DNA of 30,733 nucleotides from X23 sp050251575. GTDB taxonomy: Bacteria; Bacillota; Clostridia; SK-Y3. The notes under the pieces were generated by a model that was given only the letters and a program-made list of their open reading frames with translations, was not told the DNA's origin and ran no database searches. The DNA lies in NCBI GenBank assembly GCA_050251575.1, contig JBFWMP010000018.1, forward strand, positions 1 to 30,733. The letters are read 5' to 3'. Every line of letters starts with the position of its first letter. Positions within the stretch are counted from its first letter, which is position 1. The position numbers and the translations under genes were made by a program. Positions 15,275-23,173 of the stretch are shown one piece after another.

Positions 15275-15317
15275 AAAAAAAAATTCTATTCAGTTTGTGG
15301 TTTTAACAGAGAAGCAT

Positions 15318-15743
15318 TCAAAAAGGCAGGTCATCATCTGAATCTATTGGTGTAAATCCGTCTACATCTGCAAAACTATTTTTACCAAAACCAGCATTCA
15401 GCTTATTGCTATCATCACTATCTCTTTTACTGTCTGCAAAGTAGGTTTCATCTGCAACGACCTCAGTAACATACCGTCTCTTGCCTTCTTGGTCATCCCA
15501 AGTTCTGGTTTGAAGACTTCCTACCACAACGATCATTCTGCCCTTAGTAAAATATTTGCTTACAAACTCGGCAGTATTTCGCCAGGTCACAACCTGAACA
15601 AAATCAGCTTGCTTTTGCTCTCCTTGTTTCACGAAGTTCTTATCAACAGCAACAGTAAAGCTGCAAACAGCAACATTACTAGCTGTATAACGAAGCTCCG
15701 GATCCTTTACAAGTCTGCCCATTAAAATTACCTTATTTAACAT
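15318..15743 (-). CDS. ssb: Single-stranded DNA-binding protein
   Basis: This 141-residue protein opens with MLNKVILMGRLVKDPELRYT, the classic SSB start. The OB-fold spans about residues 1-105 (including FVQVVTWRNTAEFVSKY and GSLQTRTWDDQEGKRRY), with a short linker and the acidic tip DDDLPF that binds partner proteins. It coats ssDNA during replication and recruits replication and repair proteins. It is somewhat shorter than chromosomal SSBs of Firmicutes (about 150-170). It is flanked by holB instead of the usual rpsF and rpsR, which supports an element-borne copy. The ribosome binding site is TAAGGGGGACG. Confidence 0.96.
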   Translation of the reverse strand: MLNKVILMGRLVKDPELRYTASNVAVCSFTVAVDKNFVKQGEQKQADFVQVVTWRNTAEFVSKYFTKGRMIVVVGSLQTRTWDDQEGKRRYVTEVVADETYFADSKRDSDDSNKLNAGFGKNSFADVDGFTPIDSDDDLPF

Positions 15744-15756
15744 ATTGTCGTCCCCC

Positions 15757-16725
15757 TTAATTATTATTAGATATATTATTTAGTAATACTATAAGCCTTT
15801 CACTTGTCAAAAGGTTATATTTTGCTTCATTTATAGCTTCTTCTATACATTTAAGCTGTTCATAAAGCTGACCAATACTTACGGTCTTAACCTTCTTTGC
15901 CATTTGTGAAAGCTTGCTTTTATAACGTATGGAAAAAGTATCTCCCATTTTAACATTAATCATATCCAAGAACAGAGTATATAAGCCTTTTAAAAAAGGT
16001 TCTATCAATGAATCAAGGACAGTCATAATGTTATTTGCATCCTTTTCCTTTAGAAGGCCGGCACTTGATAGCGCCAGTTTAATATCATTGCCAATAACCG
16101 CCTCGGTTATAGTATGAAAATACTTATATATTTCTGCATTTTCATTAATCCGAGTTGCCACCCCAGGACAACCATCAGCCACTGCAAATAGCATTTCTTG
16201 CTTATGAGCATCTTCTGTTAGCTGAGAAATGAACTTTTGCATATCAGCATTTAGAAGGGGAAAAAAATTATGTATCACAGCGCGACTTTCGATGGTACTT
16301 AATAGACGTTCATGTGCAACAAATATAAATCGCATATATCCCGGAGAATTCTCCAATGTCTTCAGTAATTTATTTTGTGCCTCAGGTGTAAGCCTATGAG
16401 CATCGTCTACTATCACCACTTTGTAACTGCTCATTAAAGGTTGTGAGTTGGTTTCTTGTATCAAAGGAATAATCTGCTCCACCTTTAAATTGCTTTCATC
16501 ATCCTTTAATCCAACATAAAAATAATCCGGATGATTACTGGTATTGAATCTTTTGCAGCTGCTGCAAGTACAACTTTTTCTTTTTAGCCCACAAAGCAAA
16601 TGTTTAGCCAGTGTCTTAGCAATCAAACTTTTACCAAGTCCTTTTGGACCTCTCAAGATTTGAAAGGTAGCGGATTTTGATTGATTCAATTGCTTTAGCA
16701 CATGGTTGTTCCCATAATAGAACAT
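15757..16725 (-). CDS. holB: DNA polymerase III delta' subunit
   Basis: This 322-residue AAA+ clamp-loader protein has a P-loop GPKGLGKS (26-33), a zinc-knuckle-like CTCSSC with an earlier cysteine pair, DDAHRLT and LLKTLENSPG. The arginine-finger motif reads ESRA rather than SRC, as in delta' rather than DnaX. It would complete a clamp loader with the DnaX encoded downstream; a delta (holA) gene is not in the window. It starts 12 bases after the yhaM-like stop with a GGGGGGAGG site, and lies 14 bases before ssb. Confidence 0.88.
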   Translation of the reverse strand: MFYYGNNHVLKQLNQSKSATFQILRGPKGLGKSLIAKTLAKHLLCGLKRKSCTCSSCKRFNTSNHPDYFYVGLKDDESNLKVEQIIPLIQETNSQPLMSSYKVVIVDDAHRLTPEAQNKLLKTLENSPGYMRFIFVAHERLLSTIESRAVIHNFFPLLNADMQKFISQLTEDAHKQEMLFAVADGCPGVATRINENAEIYKYFHTITEAVIGNDIKLALSSAGLLKEKDANNIMTVLDSLIEPFLKGLYTLFLDMINVKMGDTFSIRYKSKLSQMAKKVKTVSIGQLYEQLKCIEEAINEAKYNLLTSERLIVLLNNISNNN

Positions 16726-16737
16726 ATACCTCCCCCC

Positions 16738-17709
16738 TCATTTTTTATAAATATACTGGTCTAATATCGGGTTAAACCTTGTGATATTGCCGACTTCGGA
16801 GTCATTCAGAAGTATTTGGTTGAATCCGTCTACTCTAGCATCAAGTTCATCACTTCTATTGAGTATCAATGCTTCGACAGTAGCAGGTTTTATGATTTTA
16901 TCCATCTCGCCATGCGAAGTTGAAAGTAGATGTATAAGTTTAATTTCCTCCTGCTTCGGAAAGGTCTTGATATCAGAGAGTGCCTTATATACCATACATA
17001 TGCCAAGAACTAAATGACCGATAAGGATACCTTCATCAGTTCTTTGATTGAATGGAAAAGGTTTGTACTCCTTAATCTTACCTATGTCATGAATACACGC
17101 TGCTGTAAGAAGTATATCCATATCAAGTTCTGAATATAAGTTTTGAGATAGATAGTTCCGCGCAAGAAGTTTACAGTTATTATACACACTCATAGTATGC
17201 ATTAGGCAACCGCCCATTTGAACATGATGCACTTTTGTGCCGCCCTGTAAATCTTTAAACTTCTTACTAATGACTTCATTCATAAAAAACTTATCCAGTA
17301 ATTCAACTAAATGTGTTTTCTGAATGTCGGAATGATATGTTTCTACAAATGACCCGTACAACTCATCGATATTATCAATAGAGCTGCAAAAATCACTATA
17401 GGATACTAACTCAGGATGCACCGGTTCCATGTTGGTAATATTAAGAGTGTACAAACCCTTATACATTCCAACTGAAGCGGATATACGACAAAATGTATTT
17501 TCCATCTTGTAGTGAGTTTCCTGAATATGTTCATTCCAAATGGTTCCCCGTAATTCCCCCGTTTTGTCTGCCAACGTCACAGCCAGCTTGACCGTTCCGT
17601 TAACCTCTTTTGTGACTTTTCTGATAAAAAAGTATTCTATTACTTCTTTTTGAAGCATAGAGTCTTGCATCAGATCAATCACAAACAGATTTTTTCTTAC
17701 TTCTTTCAT
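16738..17709 (-). CDS. YhaM-like OB-fold / HD-domain nuclease
   Basis: This 323-residue protein has an N-terminal OB-fold (about 25-100, with LADKTGELRGTIWN) and an HD domain with H171 in CLMHT, H207-D208 in ACIHDIGK, H232 and D278-range NRSDELDAR. This is the layout of YhaM, a 3'-5' exoribonuclease of Firmicutes that also degrades ssDNA. YhaM-like genes on mobile elements are often near replication genes, fitting a role in processing nucleic acid ends. It is first in the replication operon. AAGGGGGAAGG lies before ATG 17709, and a long structured leader with a terminator precedes it. Confidence 0.85.
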   Translation of the reverse strand: MKEVRKNLFVIDLMQDSMLQKEVIEYFFIRKVTKEVNGTVKLAVTLADKTGELRGTIWNEHIQETHYKMENTFCRISASVGMYKGLYTLNITNMEPVHPELVSYSDFCSSIDNIDELYGSFVETYHSDIQKTHLVELLDKFFMNEVISKKFKDLQGGTKVHHVQMGGCLMHTMSVYNNCKLLARNYLSQNLYSELDMDILLTAACIHDIGKIKEYKPFPFNQRTDEGILIGHLVLGICMVYKALSDIKTFPKQEEIKLIHLLSTSHGEMDKIIKPATVEALILNRSDELDARVDGFNQILLNDSEVGNITRFNPILDQYIYKK

Positions 17710-17744
17710 AATATACCTTCCCCCTTAATTAAATAAATTTGGAT

Positions 17745-17880
17745 ATAAAAAAAGTCTATCGACAGAAATCAATAGACTTTTCACACATAATAATATTTCA
17801 TTGTCATAATATGCCCTATACAGGGACTTTGGTCAGATGGGTCGCTTATAATGCTTCCCTGATAAAAAAATTAATATATA
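17745..17880 (-). ncRNA. Structured leader (attenuator or riboswitch candidate) of the replication operon
   Basis: Transcription from the promoter at 17884-17913 yields a leader of about 170 nt. Its 5' part can pair CAGGGA with a later TCCCTG across about 30 nt. The same TCCCTG overlaps another hairpin, CCCTGTATAGGG, so two folds compete. The leader ends in a strong terminator (17749-17781: AAAGTCTAT / ATAGACTTT and a run of T) placed 40 bases before the yhaM-like start. This is the layout of conditional termination. I could not match it to a known riboswitch or T-box class. Confidence 0.5.
17749..17781 (-). terminator. Intrinsic terminator in the leader
   Basis: AAAAGTCTAT and ATAGACTTT form a stem followed on the minus strand by seven T. 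It lies in the 5' leader, not after a gene, apart from also being downstream of the degenerate recombinase gene that ends at 17917. Confidence 0.8.
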
Positions 17881-17883
17881 TAC

Positions 17884-17913
17884 ATTATACCAAACTAATT
17901 CAAGAGATTGCAA
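17884..17913 (-). promoter_or_regulatory. Promoter of the replication operon
   Basis: On the minus strand TTGCAA (17908-17913), 18 bases, TATAAT (17884-17889). Part of the -10/-35 region abuts the end of the upstream gene. Confidence 0.6.
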
Positions 17914-17916
17914 CTA

Positions 17917-18693
17917 TTAATACTGAATATCTTCTACTATTTTTTTTACTTTATCAAAGTTGATCGTTTCGTTAAAGGTTTCAATTTTTTTACCTAACAA
18001 ATAATAAAAGATAAAAAAATCGCAGTTATTATCCTCTAAATAATGAAAAAAAGTATTCCGAAGTTGGGTAGGTTTTATCGAGTAACTGCCTACAATTCTA
18101 TGGATACCGGAAGGACTCATTTTGGATCTATAATAAAATAATAAGTTCTCATTGTTTTTTTTGTAATATCTGCTAGATAGATACTCGATAATTATACTCT
18201 TTAGTTTTTTGTGTAAAGGGACAATTCGGTTCTCTATATAAATTTTATCAGCAGATAAATCTATATCTCTTAGAAGTAAATTACAGATTTCTTTTGCGGT
18301 TAGACCAGCATAAATTAAAAATGAAATTATAGTTTTATCTTTTATTTTATAAACTTCATTTTTTAATCTCATAATTTCTTTGGACGAGAGATAATCATTG
18401 CCGACCTGAGCACTAGGAAAAAGAGGAATAGAAGATTCGATACTTTTAATAAAAGAACAATACTTGCCTATTGATACAATTCTACGGTTGATGGTAGAAA
18501 TAGAAAGCTTCTTATTTATTAGATATTTAATATAGCTTTCAAAAAAATTATTATTAGAACAACCATTTTCTGCTTTAACTTCATTAGTTGACCATTCAAG
18601 AAATTTAATAACATCTTCTAAGTAGGAATTAATTGTAGAACAAGCCAGGTTTTGATTTAAAAGTGCTGTTTCAAATCTCTTTAATTCTTCCAC
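17917..18693 (-). CDS. Degenerate tyrosine-recombinase-like protein, catalytic residues lost
   Basis: This 258-residue protein has the two-part recombinase build: a SAM-like N-terminal half (SYLEDVIKFLEWS, STINRRIVSIGKYCSFI) and a core-like half. The active-site residues are mostly replaced: the first arginine by T132 (AGLTAKEI), the HxxR histidine by T209 (TQLR, R212 kept), the second histidine by K235 (LLGK), and Asn/Phe instead of the nucleophile near 245. It should bind DNA but not cut it. The frame is intact, so it is not simply decaying. The start is GTG 18693 with AGGGGTG five bases upstream. It ends directly before the promoter of the replication operon, so a role in DNA binding or control there is possible. 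Confidence 0.75.
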   Translation of the reverse strand: MEELKRFETALLNQNLACSTINSYLEDVIKFLEWSTNEVKAENGCSNNNFFESYIKYLINKKLSISTINRRIVSIGKYCSFIKSIESSIPLFPSAQVGNDYLSSKEIMRLKNEVYKIKDKTIISFLIYAGLTAKEICNLLLRDIDLSADKIYIENRIVPLHKKLKSIIIEYLSSRYYKKNNENLLFYYRSKMSPSGIHRIVGSYSIKPTQLRNTFFHYLEDNNCDFFIFYYLLGKKIETFNETINFDKVKKIVEDIQY

Positions 18694-18788
18694 ACTTACA
18701 CCCCTGAAATAAACTTAATAATATGCAAGTTTCTCATAAGTAATCATATCACAACAAATTATGCGTGAAAATACAAAAATGAGAATTT

Positions 18789-19061
18789 TTACAAATAATT
18801 AATTAAATATCTGCCAATGGCAATATCTGTCTTACTAAAACATTCCCTTTGCTTATTCTTGGCCTGCACAATAATAAACGCGGGATAGTCGTCCGTTACT
18901 TTACCGACATATGTTTCTCTTTTGGTATTGCCTGCTACCGATTTAAGTGTTATTTGAATCACTTTCCCTACTTCAGGACAGGGAATCTTATTTTTTCTTC
19001 TGGCTTCCGCCTCTTCAAGAGTTGGTCTGCCCACTCTCCTACGCTGTAAGTTTGTTTGCAT
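18789..19061 (-). CDS. Small Veg-like protein with AT-hook-like N-terminus
   Basis: This 90-residue protein has a basic N-terminus RRRVGRPT, like an AT-hook or other minor-groove binder. The rest (GKVIQITLKSVAGNTKRET, VGKVTDDYPAFIIVQ, CFSKTDIAIGRYL) resembles the small beta-barrel of the Veg/DUF1021 family of Firmicutes, with the YP-F-V pattern. Veg has been linked to biofilm regulation and its gene is highly expressed in Bacillus. The Veg assignment is from memory of the pattern and is tentative. The start ATG 19061 has GGAGGG upstream. A consensus promoter with a palindromic operator precedes it. Confidence 0.6.
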   Translation of the reverse strand: MQTNLQRRRVGRPTLEEAEARRKNKIPCPEVGKVIQITLKSVAGNTKRETYVGKVTDDYPAFIIVQAKNKQRECFSKTDIAIGRYLINYL

Positions 19062-19133
19062 ATGTATCCCTCCACAAAATAAAAATGTCATATTGCGTGG
19101 AGAAATAAAGATATCAAAACAGCACCATACCAA

Positions 19134-19163
19134 CAGGGATAACATTACGGAAAATTATCCCTG
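19134..19163. promoter_or_regulatory. Operator-like palindrome at the transcription start
   Basis: CAGGGATAA (19134-19142) and TTATCCCTG (19155-19163) are perfect inverted repeats 12 bases apart, starting six bases beyond the -10 of the promoter at 19169-19197. A protein bound here would block transcription. Confidence 0.6.
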
Positions 19164-19168
19164 TAAAT

Positions 19169-19197
19169 ATTGTATAATTAAGGCAATGATTTGTCAA
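19169..19197 (-). promoter_or_regulatory. Strong promoter of the Veg-like gene
   Basis: On the minus strand TTGACA (19192-19197), 17 bases, TACAAT (19169-19174): a perfect -35 and a one-mismatch -10. Confidence 0.8.
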
Positions 19198-19257
19198 TAT
19201 TTCGCAAAAAAACTCATTTTATGGAGAAACCAGAAATAAGTTATTAAAGGCAATAAA

Positions 19258-19323
19258 AAAAGGCAATAAAGCCACATTTTAGAGTGCCCAATTACCCTTT
19301 TCATGGTTGGTATGATGCCTTTT
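19258..19323 (-). terminator. Large hairpin with T-run
   Basis: AAAAGGCA and TGCCTTTT enclose about 50 bases that can fold further. On the minus strand seven T follow. It probably ends the transcript of the GIY-YIG-like gene, 310 bases downstream of its stop. Confidence 0.5.
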
Positions 19324-19415
19324 GACTAATCATATTATAGAAATCGAAGATAATTTTTGTAAACCTTTTTTAAAAAAAACTTTTTAGAATTTGATAAATA
19401 GATCTACAATTACAA

Positions 19416-19500
19416 AAAAGTTTGTCCAAAACAGAACTTAAAACTAACATTAAACCGTTATTATTTTTTATGCTGTAAGAAGTAAAAGTTTGTCCAAAAC
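19416..19500. repeat. Two direct copies of AAAAGTTTGTCCAAAAC, 68 bp apart
   Basis: Exact 17-bp copies at 19416-19432 and 19484-19500, each nearly palindromic (GTTTG-TCC-AAAAC), in a gene-free AT-rich stretch (19324-19633). They could be iterons or operator sites. No gene is visible in this stretch. Confidence 0.65.
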
Positions 19501-19633
19501 TATTATTTGAAACCAAAATATATAAAAAATAATTTAATAGTTAAGTTAATTCACCATATATAAAGAATGCGTATCCATTTCATGTAATATGGGTTTGTTT
19601 CGTTTATCTGGGTTGATATTAATTTACTTATGT

Positions 19634-20326
19634 TCATCTTTCAAAACATTTCCTTACATTTAAATGTAACTCCAATTCCATTTGCAAATTTTGGTTTTCG
19701 CTCAGGTCGAATACTCTCGATTCTATGCAATCAATAGATTGAGGCTTTATGCTACCTTTAGTATTATTAATAGGCAAGCAAAATTCTTTGATGACCTCGT
19801 CCTCTATATATGACGTTACCTTTTTCGCCTGCTCAGCATGTTGTATGTTGCCAATTTTATAGTAGCGAAAATCAAAATCATCAAGAATATTTTCGGGCGT
19901 AGCGGTAGATAGTTGTGGCCAATTCTGACTTGCAAATACTCGGCGATAGTAGCTCGAACACACGCCAGTGTCGTTCATACGGTAAGATAATTCATCTTCC
20001 GGGAGTTTCTTCAGTATTGTTTTCAAATCATCACATACCGTTGGTAAAACTTTATCCAATCTAGAGTTGGAGCCAAAACCAACCCGCTCACCACGCAAGG
20101 TGATTGTCTCCATGTGTCTCAACCAGCGATCATTAAAAATATTATTGCGCCTAAAAGGCTGATATTTCCCAAAATAAATAGGGCTATATTTAAAGCTAAT
20201 CAAATAAACACCAGGGCCATTAGCCCTATTGTCTTTTATTGTGCTTTTGAACTTTAAATTAAATGGATACCTCCATCTTTCACTTAAGGAGACATGAATA
20301 GCATCATAGATGTTAATTGTTGGCAT
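19634..20326 (-). CDS. GIY-YIG-like protein
   Basis: This 230-residue protein has GVYLIS (39-44) and YFGKY (51-55), a variant of the GVY...YIG signature, followed by RW-RH (67-71) in the place of the conserved arginine/histidine helix. This suggests a GIY-YIG nuclease fold, as in homing, repair or restriction nucleases. The catalytic glutamate cannot be assigned with confidence, so activity is uncertain. The C-terminal 100 residues are not recognised. AAAGGAGG lies ten bases before ATG 20326. Both flanks carry the 12-mer TAGTTAAGTTAA. It may be a restriction-like or selfish gene inserted between the two recombinase genes. Confidence 0.55.
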   Translation of the reverse strand: MPTINIYDAIHVSLSERWRYPFNLKFKSTIKDNRANGPGVYLISFKYSPIYFGKYQPFRRNNIFNDRWLRHMETITLRGERVGFGSNSRLDKVLPTVCDDLKTILKKLPEDELSYRMNDTGVCSSYYRRVFASQNWPQLSTATPENILDDFDFRYYKIGNIQHAEQAKKVTSYIEDEVIKEFCLPINNTKGSIKPQSIDCIESRVFDLSENQNLQMELELHLNVRKCFER

Positions 20327-20490
20327 ACCTTAATTTCCTCCTTTTGATTGTCGTCAACTGAAACTATTAGACAATAAGTTCGCAATATAGAACTAATGTG
20401 CAATAGATATTACACTGACTATTACTATCATATACCTTTATCATAGTTAAGTTAAAAATGGTCGAACTTTTTTGTAAAACTCATGAAAGA

Positions 20491-21108
20491 TTATCCTAAG
20501 TTCGATTGTAAATAAACATCTTTCTTCTGGTCTTCAGTAATACCTATGTATCTTAAAGTCTGAGTTTTTGACGAGTGATTAAAAATAGTCATTAATAATT
20601 CAAGGGATGTGCCATTTTGATATGCATGATAACCAAAGGTTTTTCGTAAAGTATGAGTACCAATTTCTCCAGAAATGAGAAACTTACTGCCATTTTTCTC
20701 AACTCTTTCTACTAGACCTAAGAGCTCCGCTGCACTATTTAATATCCTATAAGCCTGCTGCCTTGTTATAGGAGAATTCTCACCCTTACGGCTTTTGAAT
20801 ATGTAATTTGTAGGATTCATTACTCCGACTTCCCTTATATAATTTTCGATTACTTTTTTTACTATATCACCAATATAAAATTTTTTTGTTTTATGTGTTT
20901 TCTGCTCCGTAATAATAACATAATCTTTTGCAGTTTTGCCATTAGGCTTTATCAAATCTTTAGCTTGTAATTTTAAAATATCGCTTATTCTTAATCCAAC
21001 ATTAATCCCTAGTATAAAAAGCAACTCATTTCTTGTAGACTGGGATTTTAATACAGCTCTCATACTTTTTATTACTTTAATATCTCTAATTGGTTCAACC
21101 GATTCCAT
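20491..21108 (-). CDS. Core-only tyrosine recombinase
   Basis: This 205-residue protein has an intact catalytic core: R40 (VGLRISDIL), H152 and R155 (THTLRKTF), H178 (FNHSS) and Y187 (LRYIG). It has almost none of the N-terminal DNA-binding half found in the recombinase at 559-1638. Short integrases like this are common on phages and plasmids of Clostridia, where they may resolve multimers or invert segments. I chose ATG 21108; GTG 21120 is also in frame but lies inside the GGAGTG site. A cluster of TGTAACAT motifs with a perfect inverted repeat lies 135-190 bases upstream and could be its target. Confidence 0.88.
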   Translation of the reverse strand: MESVEPIRDIKVIKSMRAVLKSQSTRNELLFILGINVGLRISDILKLQAKDLIKPNGKTAKDYVIITEQKTHKTKKFYIGDIVKKVIENYIREVGVMNPTNYIFKSRKGENSPITRQQAYRILNSAAELLGLVERVEKNGSKFLISGEIGTHTLRKTFGYHAYQNGTSLELLMTIFNHSSKTQTLRYIGITEDQKKDVYLQSNLG

Positions 21109-21150
21109 CTTATAGCACACTCCACTTCCAAATTTATACTATATACTACT

Positions 21151-21296
21151 ATGTTACAAAAGACATTATATCTTACTATTATGAAACATTCAATAGTGCA
21201 GATTCAAAATCATCCCTTGAAAGCATTGATATTACTGAAAAACGAATGTTACACAAGTTAGTTATGTAACATTCAGAATAACCATCTTTGTAACAT
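21151..21296. repeat. Four TGTAACAT motifs including a 10-11-10 inverted repeat
   Basis: ATGTTACA at 21151 and 21246, TGTAACAT at 21265 and 21289. The middle two are part of GAATGTTACA (21244-21253) and TGTAACATTC (21265-21274), separated by 11 bases. Such arms around a short spacer resemble a tyrosine-recombinase crossover site. Confidence 0.6.
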
Positions 21297-21394
21297 TAAA
21301 GTGCTAGTAAATGGGAATGAATTTTAATAATAGAAAAGCAGAGAATTTTCCCTGCTATCAGATTTCCAAATTATAACTTTTCACATTTATTTTT

Positions 21395-22843
21395 TTAACC
21401 TGCCGCTTCCAGTTCCGGACTATAAACTATTACTTGGTTACGTCCATGCGTTTTCCCATAATATAAAGCAACAGTATCCGCCTTCTCCTTTAAGTCATAC
21501 ATAGTAAGTGCATCATTAGGGAATTGAGAAATACCGAAGCTGCATGTTACACTTGTCTCTTCGCCGGTATTGTCATTCAATATTTTTGTGTTTTCTATCT
21601 TGCTGCGTATTTCTTCTACCCTATTCTTTACGTTATTGATATCTTCTTCATCCATTATGATACAAAACTCTTCTCCGCCGGTCCTCCCAATTAAGTCATA
21701 TTCTCTAATACTATTTGCAGCGATGTCGCTAATGATTTTAAGAACTTTATCTCCAAATTGGTGGCCATAGGTATCATTACATCTTTTAAAATGGTCTATA
21801 TCAAAAGTAACAAAGCAAAAGCCTCTGTCAGTCCCTTCCCGGCTTCTAATGAAGGTTTCACAATATTCTGCAAAATACCTTTGATTAAAGACACCAGTCA
21901 AGCCATCCTTCTTATTCATATCCTCTATCTGCTTAACCCGTAATTTTTCAAGCAAACCAAGAGTAATATTATCCTTTATCATATAGAAGTAATCATCACT
22001 TATAGTAGAAAAGGAATTGTAATTTATATCTTCGAGCAGTAGAATTCCTTTCAACTCATCATTATAATCAAGGGGAACGCAGTAAACGGACCGGATGTTT
22101 CTTCCGTGCAAGTATTGCAGAGGAAGCGGATGTTCTCGCACGATAAGTTTCCACTCGTTCTTAGAAAACACATTTATAAAGGCAGGTTCATTACATATAT
22201 CCAGTAAGGAGCCTTGTAGATTTTTAGAAACATTTGTATAAAGTAATTGTATGCGATTTCTTTTATTATCATAAAGCAATATACTGCTAAATGAACACTT
22301 TAAATAGATAGATGTAAGATTACAGGTCTCTTCCAAAAACTCATCCAGTGTTTTTGTTTTGTTGAGTTTCTCGAATATTCTCTTTAAAAAGTTTATATCA
22401 CTCAGAATTCGATTAACTTTAATATCAACATTCATAAACACTAATAATAAGGAAGAAACATATAAAACTATATAGAAGACTATTTTAAAATAAGATACAA
22501 AAGGGAATGTAAAATATGTAATAAGTCCGATTCCAATAAACAATGGGATCAGTTTTGAAAACTTGGACTCATAGTGATATAGATACATACCGTGCAGCAA
22601 TAACAAAAATGTATAATCATAATTCTTATTTATTATTAATATGAGGATATATATAAACTGAATAGCCATTGTCGAAATAAGAAACTTATCCTTGTAAAAA
22701 ATCAATAACAGTAAATTCAATAATAGAAGCAAGAACCCAGTAGTCATTATAGGAATATCGTTTTTAAAATTAAAAGCATAAAAGAAGTAAGCAAAAAAAG
22801 CTGAGCTTATCGCAAAAACAATATAATCCTGTTTTTTCCTCAT
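21395..22843 (-). CDS. Membrane-bound GAF-GGDEF diguanylate cyclase
   Basis: This 482-residue protein has five or six TM helices in the first 150 residues, a GAF-like sensor (about 165-310, with SILLYDNKRNRIQLLYTN and SVYCVPLDYNDELKGILLL) and a GGDEF domain. The active-site loop reads GGEEF (389-393), which is catalytically competent. The inhibitory I-site RxxD is R380-D383. It would make cyclic di-GMP from GTP, changing motility, adhesion or S-layer behaviour. AGGAGG lies very close to ATG 22843. It sits 81 bases downstream of the XRE gene on the same strand and back-to-back with the SLH operon, so its signal may bear on those surface proteins. Confidence 0.93.
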   Translation of the reverse strand: MRKKQDYIVFAISSAFFAYFFYAFNFKNDIPIMTTGFLLLLLNLLLLIFYKDKFLISTMAIQFIYILILIINKNYDYTFLLLLHGMYLYHYESKFSKLIPLFIGIGLITYFTFPFVSYFKIVFYIVLYVSSLLLVFMNVDIKVNRILSDINFLKRIFEKLNKTKTLDEFLEETCNLTSIYLKCSFSSILLYDNKRNRIQLLYTNVSKNLQGSLLDICNEPAFINVFSKNEWKLIVREHPLPLQYLHGRNIRSVYCVPLDYNDELKGILLLEDINYNSFSTISDDYFYMIKDNITLGLLEKLRVKQIEDMNKKDGLTGVFNQRYFAEYCETFIRSREGTDRGFCFVTFDIDHFKRCNDTYGHQFGDKVLKIISDIAANSIREYDLIGRTGGEEFCIIMDEEDINNVKNRVEEIRSKIENTKILNDNTGEETSVTCSFGISQFPNDALTMYDLKEKADTVALYYGKTHGRNQVIVYSPELEAAG

Positions 22844-22924
22844 TTCCTCCTACCCCTCTATCTATTTTCTATAGAAATATTGACATAAATTTTTGTCGAA
22901 TAATATTATAAAGTAATAGTTATA

Positions 22925-23143
22925 TTATTCCAAGTTTTTATTTGCATTCGGAATATGCTGAACAATATCTTCAATGCTACATTGCAGACTCTCGCAAATA
23001 TTATCTAGGACATTTAAAGATACATATTCGTTCTTGCCTAACTTTGCCAATGTAGCTGAAGAAATTCCGGGTTTCTTTAGAAGCTCGGTCTTTTGCATAT
23101 TTTTACGAGCCAATGTAATCCACAATGGTTGATAACTAAACAT
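22925..23143 (-). CDS. XRE/Cro-type HTH regulator
   Basis: This 72-residue protein is a minimal helix-turn-helix domain of the YozG/Cro type: NMQKTELLKKPGISSATLAKL is the DNA-reading part, followed by LNVLDNICESLQCSIEDIVQ. It has no sensor domain. AGGAGG precedes ATG 23143. Its promoter carries a perfect palindrome on the -35, so it probably regulates itself and perhaps the divergent SLH operon and the diguanylate cyclase downstream of it. Confidence 0.9.
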   Translation of the reverse strand: MFSYQPLWITLARKNMQKTELLKKPGISSATLAKLGKNEYVSLNVLDNICESLQCSIEDIVQHIPNANKNLE

Positions 23144-23173
23144 TTTAGAGCCTCCTTACAATTTATATATTCA

